A stretch of DNA of 64,000 nucleotides from Lycorma delicatula (Eukaryota > Arthropoda > Insecta > Hemiptera > Fulgoridae), in the NCBI RefSeq assembly GCF_047948215.1, contig NC_134455.1:79783689-79847688 (forward strand), given 5' to 3'. Below the pieces are notes generated by a model that was not told the origin of the DNA, searched no databases, and was given only the letters and a program-made list of their open reading frames with translations. The stretch's first letter is position 1, and every line of letters begins with the position of its first letter. Both the position numbers and the translations under genes were made by a program. Shown piece after piece: positions 9,781-21,214 of the stretch.

Positions 9781-11089
9781 CAAGGGTAAGTTAATGTTTA
9801 CATACGTAAACATAAATATTTATTTACGTTGGTAGTACTGCCGTGTTGTGTAGATGACGCATGGTTTAATTGTTGTTATGTCTGTGCAGGTTTGATGCTG
9901 CTAGGTTAGTTCCATTATCGCTGTCCTGCCGTTAACCATGGCTGCTCCGCTTTCTGTTTGCACCAAAGAAGAGCAACGTTCAGTGATCCGTTTTATGTGG
10001 TCGGAAGGTGTATCAGGGGCCTAAATTCATCGAAGACTTTCGGTACAGTACGGATACATTGTGTTGCCGCAATGGAGTGTCTACGAATGAATTGAAAAAT
10101 TCAAAAATGGTCGCACAAGTGTTACGTACGACGAAGCAGCCGGACGACCGTTTTCCGCCACAAATGAGGAAAACACTGAGCGTGCACGTGACATGGTCTT
10201 AGACAGACGAGTAACTATTGATGAAGTGGCACATCGTCTGCAAATTAGTCACGGTTCTGCCTACGAAATCGTACACAACAGACTTAAGTTTCATAAAGTC
10301 TATGCAAGATGGGTCCCAAAACAACTCGCACAGTTGCATAAACAAACGCGCTTGGACATCTGCCAAAAACATTTGGATTGCTATGGTAACGAACGGGACA
10401 TCTTCTTAGACAGAATCATCATTGGTGACGAAAAATGTATTCATCATTACGAGCCGGTAAGTAAACGGCAGAGTATGGAATGGAAACATCCAATTACGCC
10501 CTGTAAAAAAAAGTTCAAGATCCAACCGTCCGCAGGAAAACTGATGCTTACGGTTTTTTTTGGGACTCACAAGGCCCAGTACTGGAACATTATGAGGAAA
10601 GGGGACGACAATAAACAGTGCGCGTTACAGTGAGATGCTTACTGCCAAGCTGAAGCCTGCAATTCGAAGCAAACGCCGAGGACTGCTGTCGAAAGGTGTT
10701 GTGTTGTTGCACGACAATGTCCGTCCACATGCTGCTGCCCACACTGCTGAAACGTTCCAGAAACTCAACTTTGAAGTACTAGCTCATCCTCCATATAGTC
10801 CTGATCTTGTCCCTTCTGACTACCACTTGTTTGGTCCATTCAAAGAGGCATTAAGGGGCCGTCGATTTACCTCGGACGAAACAGTGAAAGAAGCGTGCAT
10901 TCCTAGCTCGCAGCTCAACCAAAAACCTTCTTTTATGAAGGCATCAGGAAGCTTGTGCAACGAAACGATGGACCAACTGCGTTGAAATACAAGGGGACTA
11001 TGTTGAAAAATTATGTACATGTAAGTTTTTCTGTTGGTATTGCAATAAAATTTATAACTACATTGCGGATAATAATTGACTTACCCTCG
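9781..11089 (+). mobile_element. Mariner DNA transposon with TIRs and TA duplication
   Basis: The left end reads CAAGGGTAAGTTAATG and the reverse complement of the right end reads CGAGGGTAAGTCAATT, a matched terminal inverted repeat. TA at 9779-9780 and 11090-11091 is the expected duplication. At 1309 bp it is of normal mariner length and encloses a single transposase relic. Confidence 0.88.
9938..11031 (+). pseudogene. Mariner transposase (DD34D-type), frameshifted
   Basis: A mariner transposase cuts at TIRs and inserts at TA. The start MAAPLSVCTKEEQRSVIRF opens at 9938. The N-terminal HTH region is broken by a frameshift near 10015-10190. The catalytic part follows in two frames (10193-10633 and 10635-10985): first Asp in IIIGDEKCIHHYEP, second Asp in LLHDNVRPHAAAHT, third Asp in SPDLVPSDYHLFGPFKEAL. 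The His-His-Tyr-Glu-Pro and the Ser-Asp-Tyr-His-Leu-Phe are hallmark mariner motifs. The tail, in another frame, reads roughly RWTNCVEIQGDYVEK. All three catalytic residues are present, but at least three frame changes make it inactive. The family is clear; the subfamily is not assigned. Confidence 0.9.
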
Positions 11090-11585
11090 TATTTCTATAT
11101 ACAAATATTTTCAAAATTTTATTTTAAATAAACTGATGGCTGGATTAGTTTTTTAATATCTATCTATTTTTAATATATAGTTTTTTAATTTATTGAAAAT
11201 TACAACAGAAGCAGAAACATACCCATTCTCTTGTTGAGTTACACGAAAACAGTTCTGCTGTCTGGAAGTTTGATAGAAATGCATATTGTTTGTTATCTTT
11301 TAATAATCTGACTATTTATTTTTGCTTAGCTTGTACAGTCATAAATATAAGCACACAGATAACTTAATATTTTTAATTTATTAAACATCAATCTACATGA
11401 TTCAAGAGATAATATTATATTTTAGGTGCGAAAATGAAAAGGCAAAATAAATATTTAAAAAAAGGACAAGCTCAGTATTTTATCAAGACGATTCAAAAGA
11501 GTTCGGAATTTTATTTTGTTGCAAACGAAAAATCAGTTTTGATCATTCCCAGGAATTTTTCATATAATAAAACAACTAGTAATTT
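11090..11585. other. AT-rich spacer
   Basis: No domain seen. A Lys-rich open frame at 11434-11652 runs into the LINE but has no similarity that I recognise. Confidence 0.5.
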
Positions 11586-11603
11586 AGCATTATTGGAAAT
11601 AAG

Positions 11604-14460
11604 ATGGATCTCCGGGTGGGGACTACTAAGGAAGGGGTCACCAGAAAAGTAAAAAATAACATTCTACGAGTCGGAGCGTGGAATGTTAGAAGCTTAAAAA
11701 AGGTTGGTAGGGTAGAAAATTTAAAAAGGGAAATGGATAGGGTAAAGGTGGATATAGTAGGAATTAGTGAGGTGGGAAGAGGAAGGCGACTTTTGGACAG
11801 GGGACTTTAGAGTAATTAACTCAGCGTCAAATAATTGGCAGGCAGGAGTAGGTTTCGTGATGAACAAGAAGATAGGGAGGAGAGTGGAGTATTTCAAGAC
11901 GCATAGCGATAGAGTCATTGTAATAAGGATAAAATCAAAACTTAACGGACAACGATTGTTAACGACTATATGCCTACAAGCGCCCATGATGATGATGAGG
12001 TAGAGTGTGTATACGAAGAGGTTGATGAAGCAATTAAACACGTAAAAGTAGATGAAATTTTAATAATAGTTGGAGATTGGAATGCAAGCATTGGAAAAGG
12101 CAAGGAAGGAAATATAGTGGGTGAATACGGGCTGGGCAAAAGGAATGAAAGAGGGGACCGACTTATAGAGGTTTGCACGAAGTATAATTTAGTAATTGCC
12201 AACACCCAATTTAAAAATCATAATAGAAGAATATACACTTGGAAAAAGCCAGGCGATACTGAAAGGTATCAGATAGATTATATCATGGTTAAGCAAAGAT
12301 TTAGAAATCAACTCGTTGACTACAAAACTTACCCTGGAGCAGGCATTGATAGCGACCATAATTTGGTGATAATGAAATGTAGATTGGGGTTTAAAAACCT
12401 GAAGAAAAGGTGTCAGATGAATCAGTGGAATTTAGAGAAGCCTGAGGAAGAGGAGGTAAAGATGATTTTTGAGGAGGACATCGCAAGAGGTCTGAGTAAA
12501 AAAGATAAGGTAGAAAATGTAGAAGAAGAATGGGAGAATGTTAAAAAGGAAATTCTTAAATCAGCAGAAGCAAACTTAGGCGGAATAAAGAGAACTGGTA
12601 GAAAACCTTGGGTTTCAGACGATATATTGCAGCTGATGGATGAACGTAGAAAATATAAGAATGCTAGTGATGACGAAAGTAAAAGGAACTATCGGCAATT
12701 AAGAAATGCTATAAACAGGAAGTGCAAACTGGCGAAAGAAGAGTGGATTAAAGAAAAGTGTTCAGAAGTGGAAAGAGAAATGAACATTGGTAAAATAGAC
12801 GGAGCATACAGGAAAGTTAAGGAAAATTTTGGGGTACATAAATTAAAATGTAATAATGTGTTAAACAAAGATGGTACACCAATATATAATACGAAAGGTA
12901 AAGTCGATAGATGGGTGGAATATATTGAAGAGTTATACGGAGGAAATGAATTAGAAAATGGTGTTATAGAGGAAGAAGAGGAAGTTGATGAGGATGAAAT
13001 GGTAGAAACAATACTGAGATCTGAATTTAAGAGAGCATTAAAAGATTTAAATGGCAGAAAGGCTCCTGGAATAGACGGAATACCTGTAGAATTACTGCGC
13101 AGTGCAGGTGGGGAAGCGATTGATAGATTATACAAACTGGTGTGTAATATTTATGAAAAAGGGGAATTTCCGTCAGACTTCAAAAAAAGTGTTATAGTAA
13201 TGATACCAAAGAAAGCAGGGGCAGATAAATGTGAAGAATACAGAACAATTAGTTTAACTAGTCATGCATAAAAAATCTTAACTAGAATTCTATACAGAAG
13301 AATTGAGGGGAGAGTGGAGGAAGTGTTAGGAGAAGACCAATTTGGTTTCAGGAAAAGTATAGGGACAAGGGAAGCAATTTTAGGCCTCAGATTAATAGTA
13401 GAAGGAAGATTAAAGAAAAACAAACCAAAATACTTGGCGTTTAGACCTAGAAAAGGCATTCGATAACGTAGACTGGAATAAAATGTTCAGCATTTTAAAA
13501 AAATTAGGGTTCAAATACAGAGATAGAAGAACAATTGCTAACATGTGCAGGAGCCAGACAGCAACAGTAACAATTGAAAGAAGCCCTAATAAGAAAGGGA
13601 GTCCGACAAGGGTGTTCCCTGTCTCCGTTACTTTTTAATCTTTACATGGAACTAGCAGTTAATGATGTTAAAGAACAATTTAGATTCAGAGTAACAGTAC
13701 AAGGTGAAAAGATAAAGATGCTACGATTTGCTGATGATATAGTAATTCTAGCCGAGAGTAAAAAGGATTTAGAAGAAACAATGAACGGCATAGATGAAGT
13801 CCTACGCAATAACTATCGCATGAAAATAAACAAGAACAAAACAAAAGTAATGAAATGTAGTAGAAATAACATTATGGACCACTGAATGTGAAAATATGAG
13901 GAGAAAAGATTATGGAGGTAGAAGAATTTTGTTATTTGGGGAGTAGAATTACTAAAGATGGACGAAGCAGGAGCGATATAAAATGCCGAATAGCACAAGC
14001 TAAACGAGCCTTCAGTAAGAAATATAATTTGTTTACATCAAAAATTAATTTAAATGCCAGGAAAAGATTTTTGAAAGTGTATGTTTGGAGTGTCGCTTTA
14101 TATGGAAGTGAAACTTGGACAATCGGAGTATCTGAGAAGAAATGGTTAGAAGCTTTTGAAATGTGGTGCTATAGGAGAATGTTAAAAAATCAGATGGGTG
14201 GATAAAGTGACAAATGAAGAGGTATTGCGGCAAATAGATGAAGAAAGAAGCATTTGGAAAAATATAGTTAAAAGAAGAGACTTATAGGTCGCATACTAAG
14301 GCATCCTGGAATAATCGCTTTAATATTGGAAGGGCAGGTAGAAGGGAAAAATTGTGTAGGCAGGCCACGTTTGGGGTATGTAAAACAAATTGTTGGGGAT
14401 GTAGGATGTAGAGGGAAATATGTAGGAGAAAAATGTAGAGAGGATGTAAAATTTTAGGCA
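11604..14460 (+). pseudogene. APE-type LINE: endonuclease and reverse transcriptase, broken
   Basis: It encodes the enzyme pair that nicks target DNA and reverse-transcribes the LINE RNA. The endonuclease begins LRVGAWNVRSLKKVGRVENL, changes frame near 11770-11960 and continues with IIVGDWNASIGKGKEG, GERGDRL-type and YIMVK segments, ending with the GIDSDHNLV catalytic His motif. The RT follows in 11970-13271: LNGRKAPGIDGIPVELL, then FPSDFKKSVIVMIPKK. A stop at 13269 cuts it; the same frame goes on with EDQFGFRKSIGT. Motif A (LDLEKAFDNVDW) is in a shifted frame near 13450, motif B is KGVRQGCSLSPLLFN, motif C is MLRFADDIVILAE. The C-terminal part contains YLGSRITKDGR and VALYGSETWTI, then LILEGQVEGKNCVGRPRLGY. 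This resembles the RTE/'craniofacial development protein 2-like' group; the clade is an inference. No TSD found. Confidence 0.9.
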
Positions 14461-14464
14461 AATC

Positions 14465-14949
14465 ATTGATAATTGATAATAAAAAACAGCAAAAGTGTTC
14501 TCGATCCTTCTATTTTCTGTAGAATTTTTCATTGTATATCCTGAAGTGAGGACTTACATATTATCAATGAAACATAAAATTTCAACCGTATATTTACGGT
14601 CGGTAAGGTATAACGTTAACCATTTATAAACAGCGCATTTGACAAAAAACATAAAAACTAAAAAAATCTAGTCCATTTCTGCGCAAGAAGATCGACTTCT
14701 CATTATTTTATTTTGTATCATATTTTTTGTATAATTATTTTTTTCACCCACCACTGTAACTCATTACATAAGCGCGAACGAAAAATACACCAACAGGTTG
14801 TCTACTGTCGACCTTAAATTGAGCGTAACTCAGGAACATCTCAACTAATCTTCATTAAACGTTTACATGCACAATTTCAGATACAACATATTTAAATATC
14901 AATGAAATTGATCTATTAGTTTTGAAAAGATTTTCGAGCTAGAAATTTT

Positions 14950-14995
<46 letters not shown>

Positions 14996-15437
14996 AGGAA
15001 ATTACATTTTAAGTGTATGGTATTTTCGTACTCTTCATACCTCAAAACGTAAAGAAGATTCAATTTCAACTCCTAAACCCCCACCGTGAGAGTCCGAAAG
15101 TAATACCGTAATTTTCTTCGAAAAGTCGGTAAAAAATGTAAAGGGAAACAATATTGGAATAAAGAAGTAATTATTATTTTAGAATGTATTACATATTCCG
15201 AAATTAAAAAATTTGGGGAGAACAAAAAGGAGAGAGTTGCATTAAACCAGTGAAAGACTGATGACAAAAAATGCCATAATCTTAAAATAGTTTTTTATAA
15301 ACCCGATATTTTGAATGTAGTCTTACAATAATTTTGGTGGTAAATTATTATAGCGCATATAATTACAATGTAGTTTAGGTACAAGATTGTATTAAAGTGG
15401 TTGGACTGTAATTCTAACACTTAAATAGGCAACATGG

Positions 15438-15490
<53 letters not shown>

Positions 15491-15540
15491 TATTGTTAAA
15501 TTATGATGAGTCACCGGTAATATATTTACCGTATTAAGTA
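14465..15540. other. AT-rich spacer with two (TA)n tracts
   Basis: Long alternating TA tracts lie at about 14951-14989 and 15440-15486. No gene signal was seen; minus-strand frames here are repeat translations. Confidence 0.6.
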
Positions 15541-15860
15541 GCATACCAATAATCATGATGGGGGTTATCTCCGGATAGAAAGGAACTGGTTTTTGTGAGT
15601 AAATGATAGGGTAAGCAGACGGTGCGCGCTGCTGTTTTGCGTGCACTGAGTCCCCGCGCCGCATTAAAATCAGCTTACCGTCAAATTGTTGCTCTGGCTA
15701 CGCCGGATCGGAATTACTCTAAATTACACACGACTGTCAAACTCAAATGTATACTATGCGTCCGGTTAGTTATGAAAAACTAACATGATGGTGGCCATCA
15801 AGGCACATGACGCACCCATCATGTTCTTCCTCATCCTGATAGTGACACGAGGCTAACTAT
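15541..15860. other. GC-richer island, unassigned
   Basis: Base composition is clearly higher in G+C than its surroundings, with CpGs (GGTGCGCGC, CCCCGCGCCGC, CTACGCCGGATCGG). A short inverted pair, CATGATGGTG and CACCCATCATG, lies at about 15783-15826. No open frame with a recognised domain. It could be an LTR or SINE fragment or a host exon/promoter; nothing decides between them. Confidence 0.35.
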
Positions 15861-15864
15861 AAGA

Positions 15865-16278
15865 ATATTATTAATGTGTAGATAACGGTAAAAATATTGT
15901 ATATTAAAATTAAACATAATAAAGCATTATTACAGAAAAAAACTAAAACAAAAAAACAGACTTTATTATAATACGTAAATTTATTTATTTATTTTTTTTA
16001 TATGCCATATACTTTTACCACCTCGTACGAACAACATAATATCTGTCGTACTGTGTGCATCAAGTAATGCAGCATTTTTTTTATTTATTTATTATTTTTT
16101 TGTATAAAGTGACTCTTTATTTTAATTTTCGTTAAACAAAACTTATTATCATTGAAATTTTGAGATTACTAAATACAAAATAAACATGTAACATTTTATA
16201 ATTTGTATATAAATAAATATATATTTATATAATATTAAATAATTTATAAATATGTTATAATAAATCTAATATAACATT

Positions 16279-16324
<46 letters not shown>

Positions 16325-17355
16325 TCTGATACGGTAATACGCTTCACCACATCTAACTTTTTTTATAAATAAGAACTAGATGCGATTTGCGGCAATCTTG
16401 CCTGAAGTAGACCCCTGTACCGAGGGTCTACTTCAATGAATGTATATTTCAGTTTTTTTTATTTTTGTTCAGAGGCGACTGGAAGCAGCTCAAAAATTTC
16501 AAATTAAACCGACGGTCATTTGAATTATTATTTAAAAGAGCTTAATGATACAAGAATAATTATGCAATTAAAACTAGATTCTGATCCGCCCAATCTAAAA
16601 TGGCGAGTAGCAATGTGTTTATTTCAGATAGCTATAAATACGGTTGTACGATCCCCTTTAATTTTTTTGATATTTGAGGTATCCTGATTCTCTCTTTGGA
16701 AATTGGCTCCGATAAGAGAGGATAACTCAGTAAGCCCCAATTTATTAAAAAAACTGCGGCCTTAAGTTCTGGGGTCGGGCAGGGCGGCTCAAAAGTTTTA
16801 AATGAGACATGTCGTATTATGTTCAATAGCACCACTAATTTCTTGTAAACAATAACTACTACAACAAAAAATTCTTAACCGTGGATTGTTTTCTGTTGTT
16901 TAATATTTTACAATCTTAAAGTCATGAGGGATATTATGTTAATAACAATAATAGTAGTAGTAATAGTAGAATTCATGTATTAGAGCAAAGTAGATATAAA
17001 AATAAACAATCCATGTTTATCAATTATTCAGCAAATGACCATAAAAAAATTATATCGTGTCTCACTAAGAGAATTCACAGTTTTTAAAAAAATTAACTAT
17101 TAAATTCGTAAATTACTAGCTTTTCAGTAGTTTTAACGACTGCCATTATTGACTTCTTAATCTGTTCGTCTAGAAATTCAATTTCCTACAAGGAGCTAGA
17201 TTTTTGTTTTCATTTCATTTTCCCTCTTACAATTGATGAATAAGTCCAATATAATAATAATATAATAATAATAATAATATATATATATATAAGACTTTTG
17301 AAATTACTAAAATAATACTAATGTTTTATTTTAAAAATAATTAATTATGTAATTT
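15865..17355. other. AT-rich spacer
   Basis: Holds a (TA)n tract at about 16283-16322, a smaller one near 17276-17292, and the hairpin listed at 16403-16435. A GC-richer piece at 16640-16800 gives a minus-strand frame with no domain that I recognise. Confidence 0.55.
16403..16435. repeat. Perfect 12-bp stem hairpin
   Basis: TGAAGTAGACCC (16403-16414), a 9-base loop, then GGGTCTACTTCA (16424-16435), with no mismatch. It sits in AT-rich DNA with no attached element that I can identify. Confidence 0.9.
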
Positions 17356-17357
17356 AT

Positions 17358-18600
17358 TAGGTGTTTCACGATCAGAACCGGAATTTTAAATTATTCGCCA
17401 TTTTCGAACTGCAAAATTCTAAGCCGCAGTATGTGATATCTGTCTTTGTGAGATGTAGAGGTGGTTAGAAAAGTCACGTTACACATTATAGAACCATTTA
17501 TTTATCACAAAATTCAATTAAAAATGGAAAGTTTTGGCGGAAACAATGAGAAAATTACGTATTCATTTCGGTAGACGCAATGCCCAAACTCTGTAAACTG
17601 TTGAAGAACTGAATAAATGATTTGTGTATGGATTTCTTTAAAGATGATAAATCGTGTGTGAGTCAACGGTCCAGTCGGTCTGCACAAAACATCATTGCAG
17701 TGAGTGAGAGCGTAACAATTAATCATAAAATATCAATACGTCACCGAACATTACAGTTAAACATTTCACGTGCTACAATACAACGAATTTTGACAAAAGA
17801 TCGTCTTCATGCATACCAAATTCAACTGACGCAAGATCTGTTTCCTAGAGACCATCAACAACAAAGAGACTTCATCAATTGGGTGTTAGAATGAAAGAAA
17901 ATGAATTATAAATTTTCACGGAAAATTAGTAAGGGTTCATTTCCACCTTAGTGGTTTCGTTAATAAACAAAATTATCAAATACGGAGCAGTGAAAATCTA
18001 ACGGTACACGCAATTCATGTATCGATAAAAAGTATGGTGCACAATTTGTGCTGGGACCGAGGAAATAGGGGTTGGGCCATATTTCTTCGAGAACAATGCT
18101 GGTGTTACAGTTACGATGACTGTTCGTTATTGTGCGACGCTCGAGAATTTTGTTGTCAGAATTGAAAGTCAAATTTTGTTATGTCAGAAATGGTTATGGA
18201 AGATATACGGTTTCAATAGGATGGTGCGATCTGCAACTCAAAACTTGAAATCATCCAATTATTGTAGGCCAGATTTCCGATCGTGTAAACTTTCGTTTTG
18301 GGTCTCCGAAGTGGCCAACAAGATCATGCGATATAACACCTTACGAACATTTATTGTGGGGTTATTTTAAGAGCAACGTGTATGCTAATAACCACAGACA
18401 CTCCTAGAGGTGAAGAACGAAATTCTCAGCTGTTGACTTACAGATATGTGAATATGTACTTCAAAATCTTATTAAAAGAGTGAACACCTGCCGTCGGAAC
18501 GATGGTGCTCATTTGGCTGACATATTATTCCATATTTAACGTCCTATATTGTACTTTATATTCTTATTGAAATATCTTTATTTTTGAGTTTTAGTGCTAA
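17358..18600 (+). mobile_element. Decayed mariner/IS630-like DNA transposon
   Basis: The left edge is set by AGGTGTTTCACGATCAGAACC, which looks like a terminal repeat. The right end is not found and is placed by the end of transposase similarity. Contains the transposase relic at 17523-18540. Confidence 0.6.
17523..18540 (+). pseudogene. Mariner/IS630-like transposase relic
   Basis: The N-terminal HTH part is partly readable: SGRPRS-like text (QRSSRSAQNIIAVSESV), then QLNISRATIQRILTKDRLHA and YQIQLTQDLFPRD at 17622-17894, a typical order for the Tc1/mariner paired-type DNA-binding domain. The frame stops at 17894. Further fragments occur in other frames, including a C-terminal CDITPYEHLLWGYFKSNVYA at about 18325-18390, which matches the third catalytic region (Ser-Pro-Asp-Leu-Thr-Pro-x-Asp-Phe-x-Leu-Trp-Gly in relatives), here with changes at the acidic site. 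Many stops and frameshifts; certainly dead. Related in type to 28342-30182. Confidence 0.75.
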
Positions 18601-18604
18601 TAAA

Positions 18605-19700
18605 TTCGTTAAATCATTACATTTCACTGGATTGTACGTAAAAATATATTGAAATATAGACGTAATCATGGAAACATATACAAACAAACAGAATATTTCC
18701 TGTATTGTATATAGTTTTACGAATCAACAACATTCGTAAGAAATTCAGAAACCAATTCCAATTCCAATTCATAATACAGAACTAACCTATTGAAGATTAT
18801 ATTATTATATAGTATAATCATTTTATTGAAATCGGTTGTCTAGCGTATGAGGTATCAAGTTAACGTAGGACCTCCAGATCCAAAATTATTGATGGAATAA
18901 GCGTGGCAGGCAGATCTAGAAAGAAATCAACTATACATGACAGTTAACAAAAAATGTATCCTTATTCACTAGACTACAGTTTAGAAGTTTTTGAACAAAA
19001 AATTTACAATTTATTGTTGTGCAGAATACTGACACAAGGTCTTTATGAAAATGATAAAGAAAAACGACTCGAATTTTGTATAGAAATGATTAATAAAATG
19101 CTGATGAAAATTTTTGTTTGTAAAACTCTTAGTGAGGAAATAACTTCGTTATATTTTAGTAGTAGGTAAATTTTCGTATTAGGATAAAGAGTGCCAATAA
19201 TATAATGATATAATGGATACGTACGGAATTCAGCTAATTTTTTTGTTGCGTGTTATAACTTTGGGTGATTATTTTTTTAAGTCAAATAAATCGTGCTATG
19301 ATTACTTGATTTGAATATGATGGAATAACAACTTGATTATCATTATCATCCGTTCATCAAAACCTCTCTATGCAGAGTTTTAAATCTATATATTAAAGAT
19401 TGAGTTTTGTTCCTCTTTTTTCTTCAATTCTAGATAAGTTACAAGATAGTAAAATATAAACTGATGTACCGTTAGATGTAGACTTTATTCGTGGAATTTG
19501 GATAGAAGTTGCTTTAGATAGAATATTTACCCTCGTTTCACATATAATGCAAATTTTTCTTTTTTAAATATTTAAAAATTTTTTAAATATAGTATAAATA
19601 AAATTTATATATACAATCATCCGATTATCCCCTGTAGACTTCTATATGCAGAGTTGTAGTTTTTGTTCTGATTCTGCCTTCAATTCTAGATGAGTTCATT
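18605..19700. other. AT-rich spacer with a ~90-bp direct repeat
   Basis: TATCATTATCATCCGTTCATC...TATGCAGAGTT...TTCAATTCTAGATAAGTT at about 19335-19440 recurs at about 19608-19697 (CAATCATCCGATTATC...TATGCAGAGTT...TTCAATTCTAGATGAGTT). No gene seen. The frame at 18954-19169 has no recognised domain. Confidence 0.5.
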
Positions 19701-20890
19701 CGTAGAGTTCAAAAAAGCATACGACCAGGTAGACAGAAAAAGATTACTAAAACGACGAATGAATACTGGGTAGATAGCAAAACAACCAAACTCACAGAAC
19801 TAACCCGCACGAACACAACTCAAAAGTTAAATTCAGATGACATATAAGCGTTCTCTTCTAAATTAATACAGGATTATGATAAAGAAACGGATTATCATTC
19901 CTGCTTTTCAACCTCATCCTGGACAAAATACTAAAGACCTTCTGAGAAAATAACGAAAAAGGAATAAGGATAAAGACATAAAACAGCGCTGTGACTTAGG
20001 TTCCCCTGTGATTTCCCTGTGACTTAGGTTCCTTTACAACTGACCTGGCTTTGCTAGCAGAAACAGAGGAAGAAACGATTCAATAGGTATAGGATCTAAT
20101 ACAGGTGGCTGAGAGAGCAGACCTTCAGATATCGTTTGAAAATTCAGAAATAATGATCAGCAGATTTACGTATTCTGTACTGATTTTTTTTTTTTAGTAG
20201 TTCTAACTCAAAAAACAAAATTAGTACAGAATACGAAAATCTTAAAGTGGTGTCTAGTTTCAAATATCTAGGTATAACACCAAAATACAACATTATGGAT
20301 AGATTATCAATAGAAGAGAGAAAAAACAAACTGGATGATTTACATTTCCTGACCAAAAATATCTATAACAAAAAAAGCCAAACCCAGGTGTTATGTGGTG
20401 AGACAAGTGGTACAACACAGAAATGAAACTTTACACCGTATTAACTTAGAACCTTTAAAAAAGATAGAGAAAATAACACAGAAAATAATCCTAGGCCCAA
20501 GAATAAAATAGAATACAAACTGAAATCCAACCAAGAGCTTTATGAAGAAATAGAGGATATTGAAAAAGGTATAAGAAGGAAACTGATATTTCTCCTGGAC
20601 CATTTGTATAAAATGAACGAACCAATTCTTAATTAACAAATATTCATTAAAATTTGGGAATAAAATCGCCAACATGGGTACCTACACCAAGAGAAGAAAA
20701 AATTTACAGAACATAGAGATTCAAGAACAGGAAATGAAATATAGAAAACTATTAAGACAAAAAAAAACACGAAGTTGAGTTTGAAACGTTGAGGAAGGAA
20801 AAGAATCATACCAAAGTGTAACGGTTGGAAGACAGAAAGATCAAAGCTCAAACACGCAGAAAGAATGAAAGAATATTAGGAGAAAAGATA
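19700..20890 (+). pseudogene. LINE reverse transcriptase remnant
   Basis: RT motif A reads EFKKAYDQVDRKRLLKR near 19706. A later frame reads DLALLAETEEETIQ at about 20045-20085, the region just after motif C, and SFENSEIMISRF follows. Further on, YKLKSNQELYEEIEDIEKGI and RRKLIFLLDHLYKMNEP match the C-terminal part that such LINEs carry after the RT. The thumb and motif B regions are deleted or unreadable. Stops are in every frame. The C-terminal text is of the same style as the relic at 36885-38030, so both may belong to one group. Confidence 0.7.
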
Positions 20891-20994
20891 AAGAAGAAAT
20901 GATAAAAAAAACATAAAAAAACCATTTCTCTTCATTTTATTCGTGATAAGGAACAATCGATGGATAAAGCCTTACATGATGAAAATCTATCACA

Positions 20995-21210
20995 ACAAAA
21001 GAAAAACAAAATACGAGTATGTTATTTGATTTTCACAAAAATCTATTTAAAAAAATCACAACAGATGTTACAGTACATAGTACCTTCTTACGAATAGAAA
21101 CAGAGACCTGTTTTTGTTCGTAAACCTGAAGAAGGTACTGTGTACCGAAACAGCCGTTTGATTTATTTTAAAGATTTTTGTGAAAATCAAATTACATATT
21201 TTGTTTTGAT
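20995..21210. repeat. ~215-bp palindrome with a hammerhead-like core
   Basis: Left arm (about 21010-21090) and right arm (about 21115-21205) are inverted copies: TTTGATTTTCACAAAAATCT against AGATTTTTGTGAAAATCAAA, and GTACCTTCTTACGAA against TTCGTAA...GAAGGTAC. The right arm reads CTGAAGA-GGTAC-TGT-GTACC-GAAAC at about 21127-21152 (allowing one extra A), the order of a hammerhead ribozyme core with a closed stem II. Stem I does not pair well, so activity is doubtful. Confidence 0.5.
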
Positions 21211-21214
21211 AAGA

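Noticed and set aside
12689..13135. Ser-rich minus-strand frame of 148 codons
   Set aside because: Shadow of the Glu/Lys-rich LINE frame on the plus strand.
15392..15664. Minus-strand 90-codon frame
   Set aside because: Half of it is a translated (TA)n tract (Ile-Tyr repeats).
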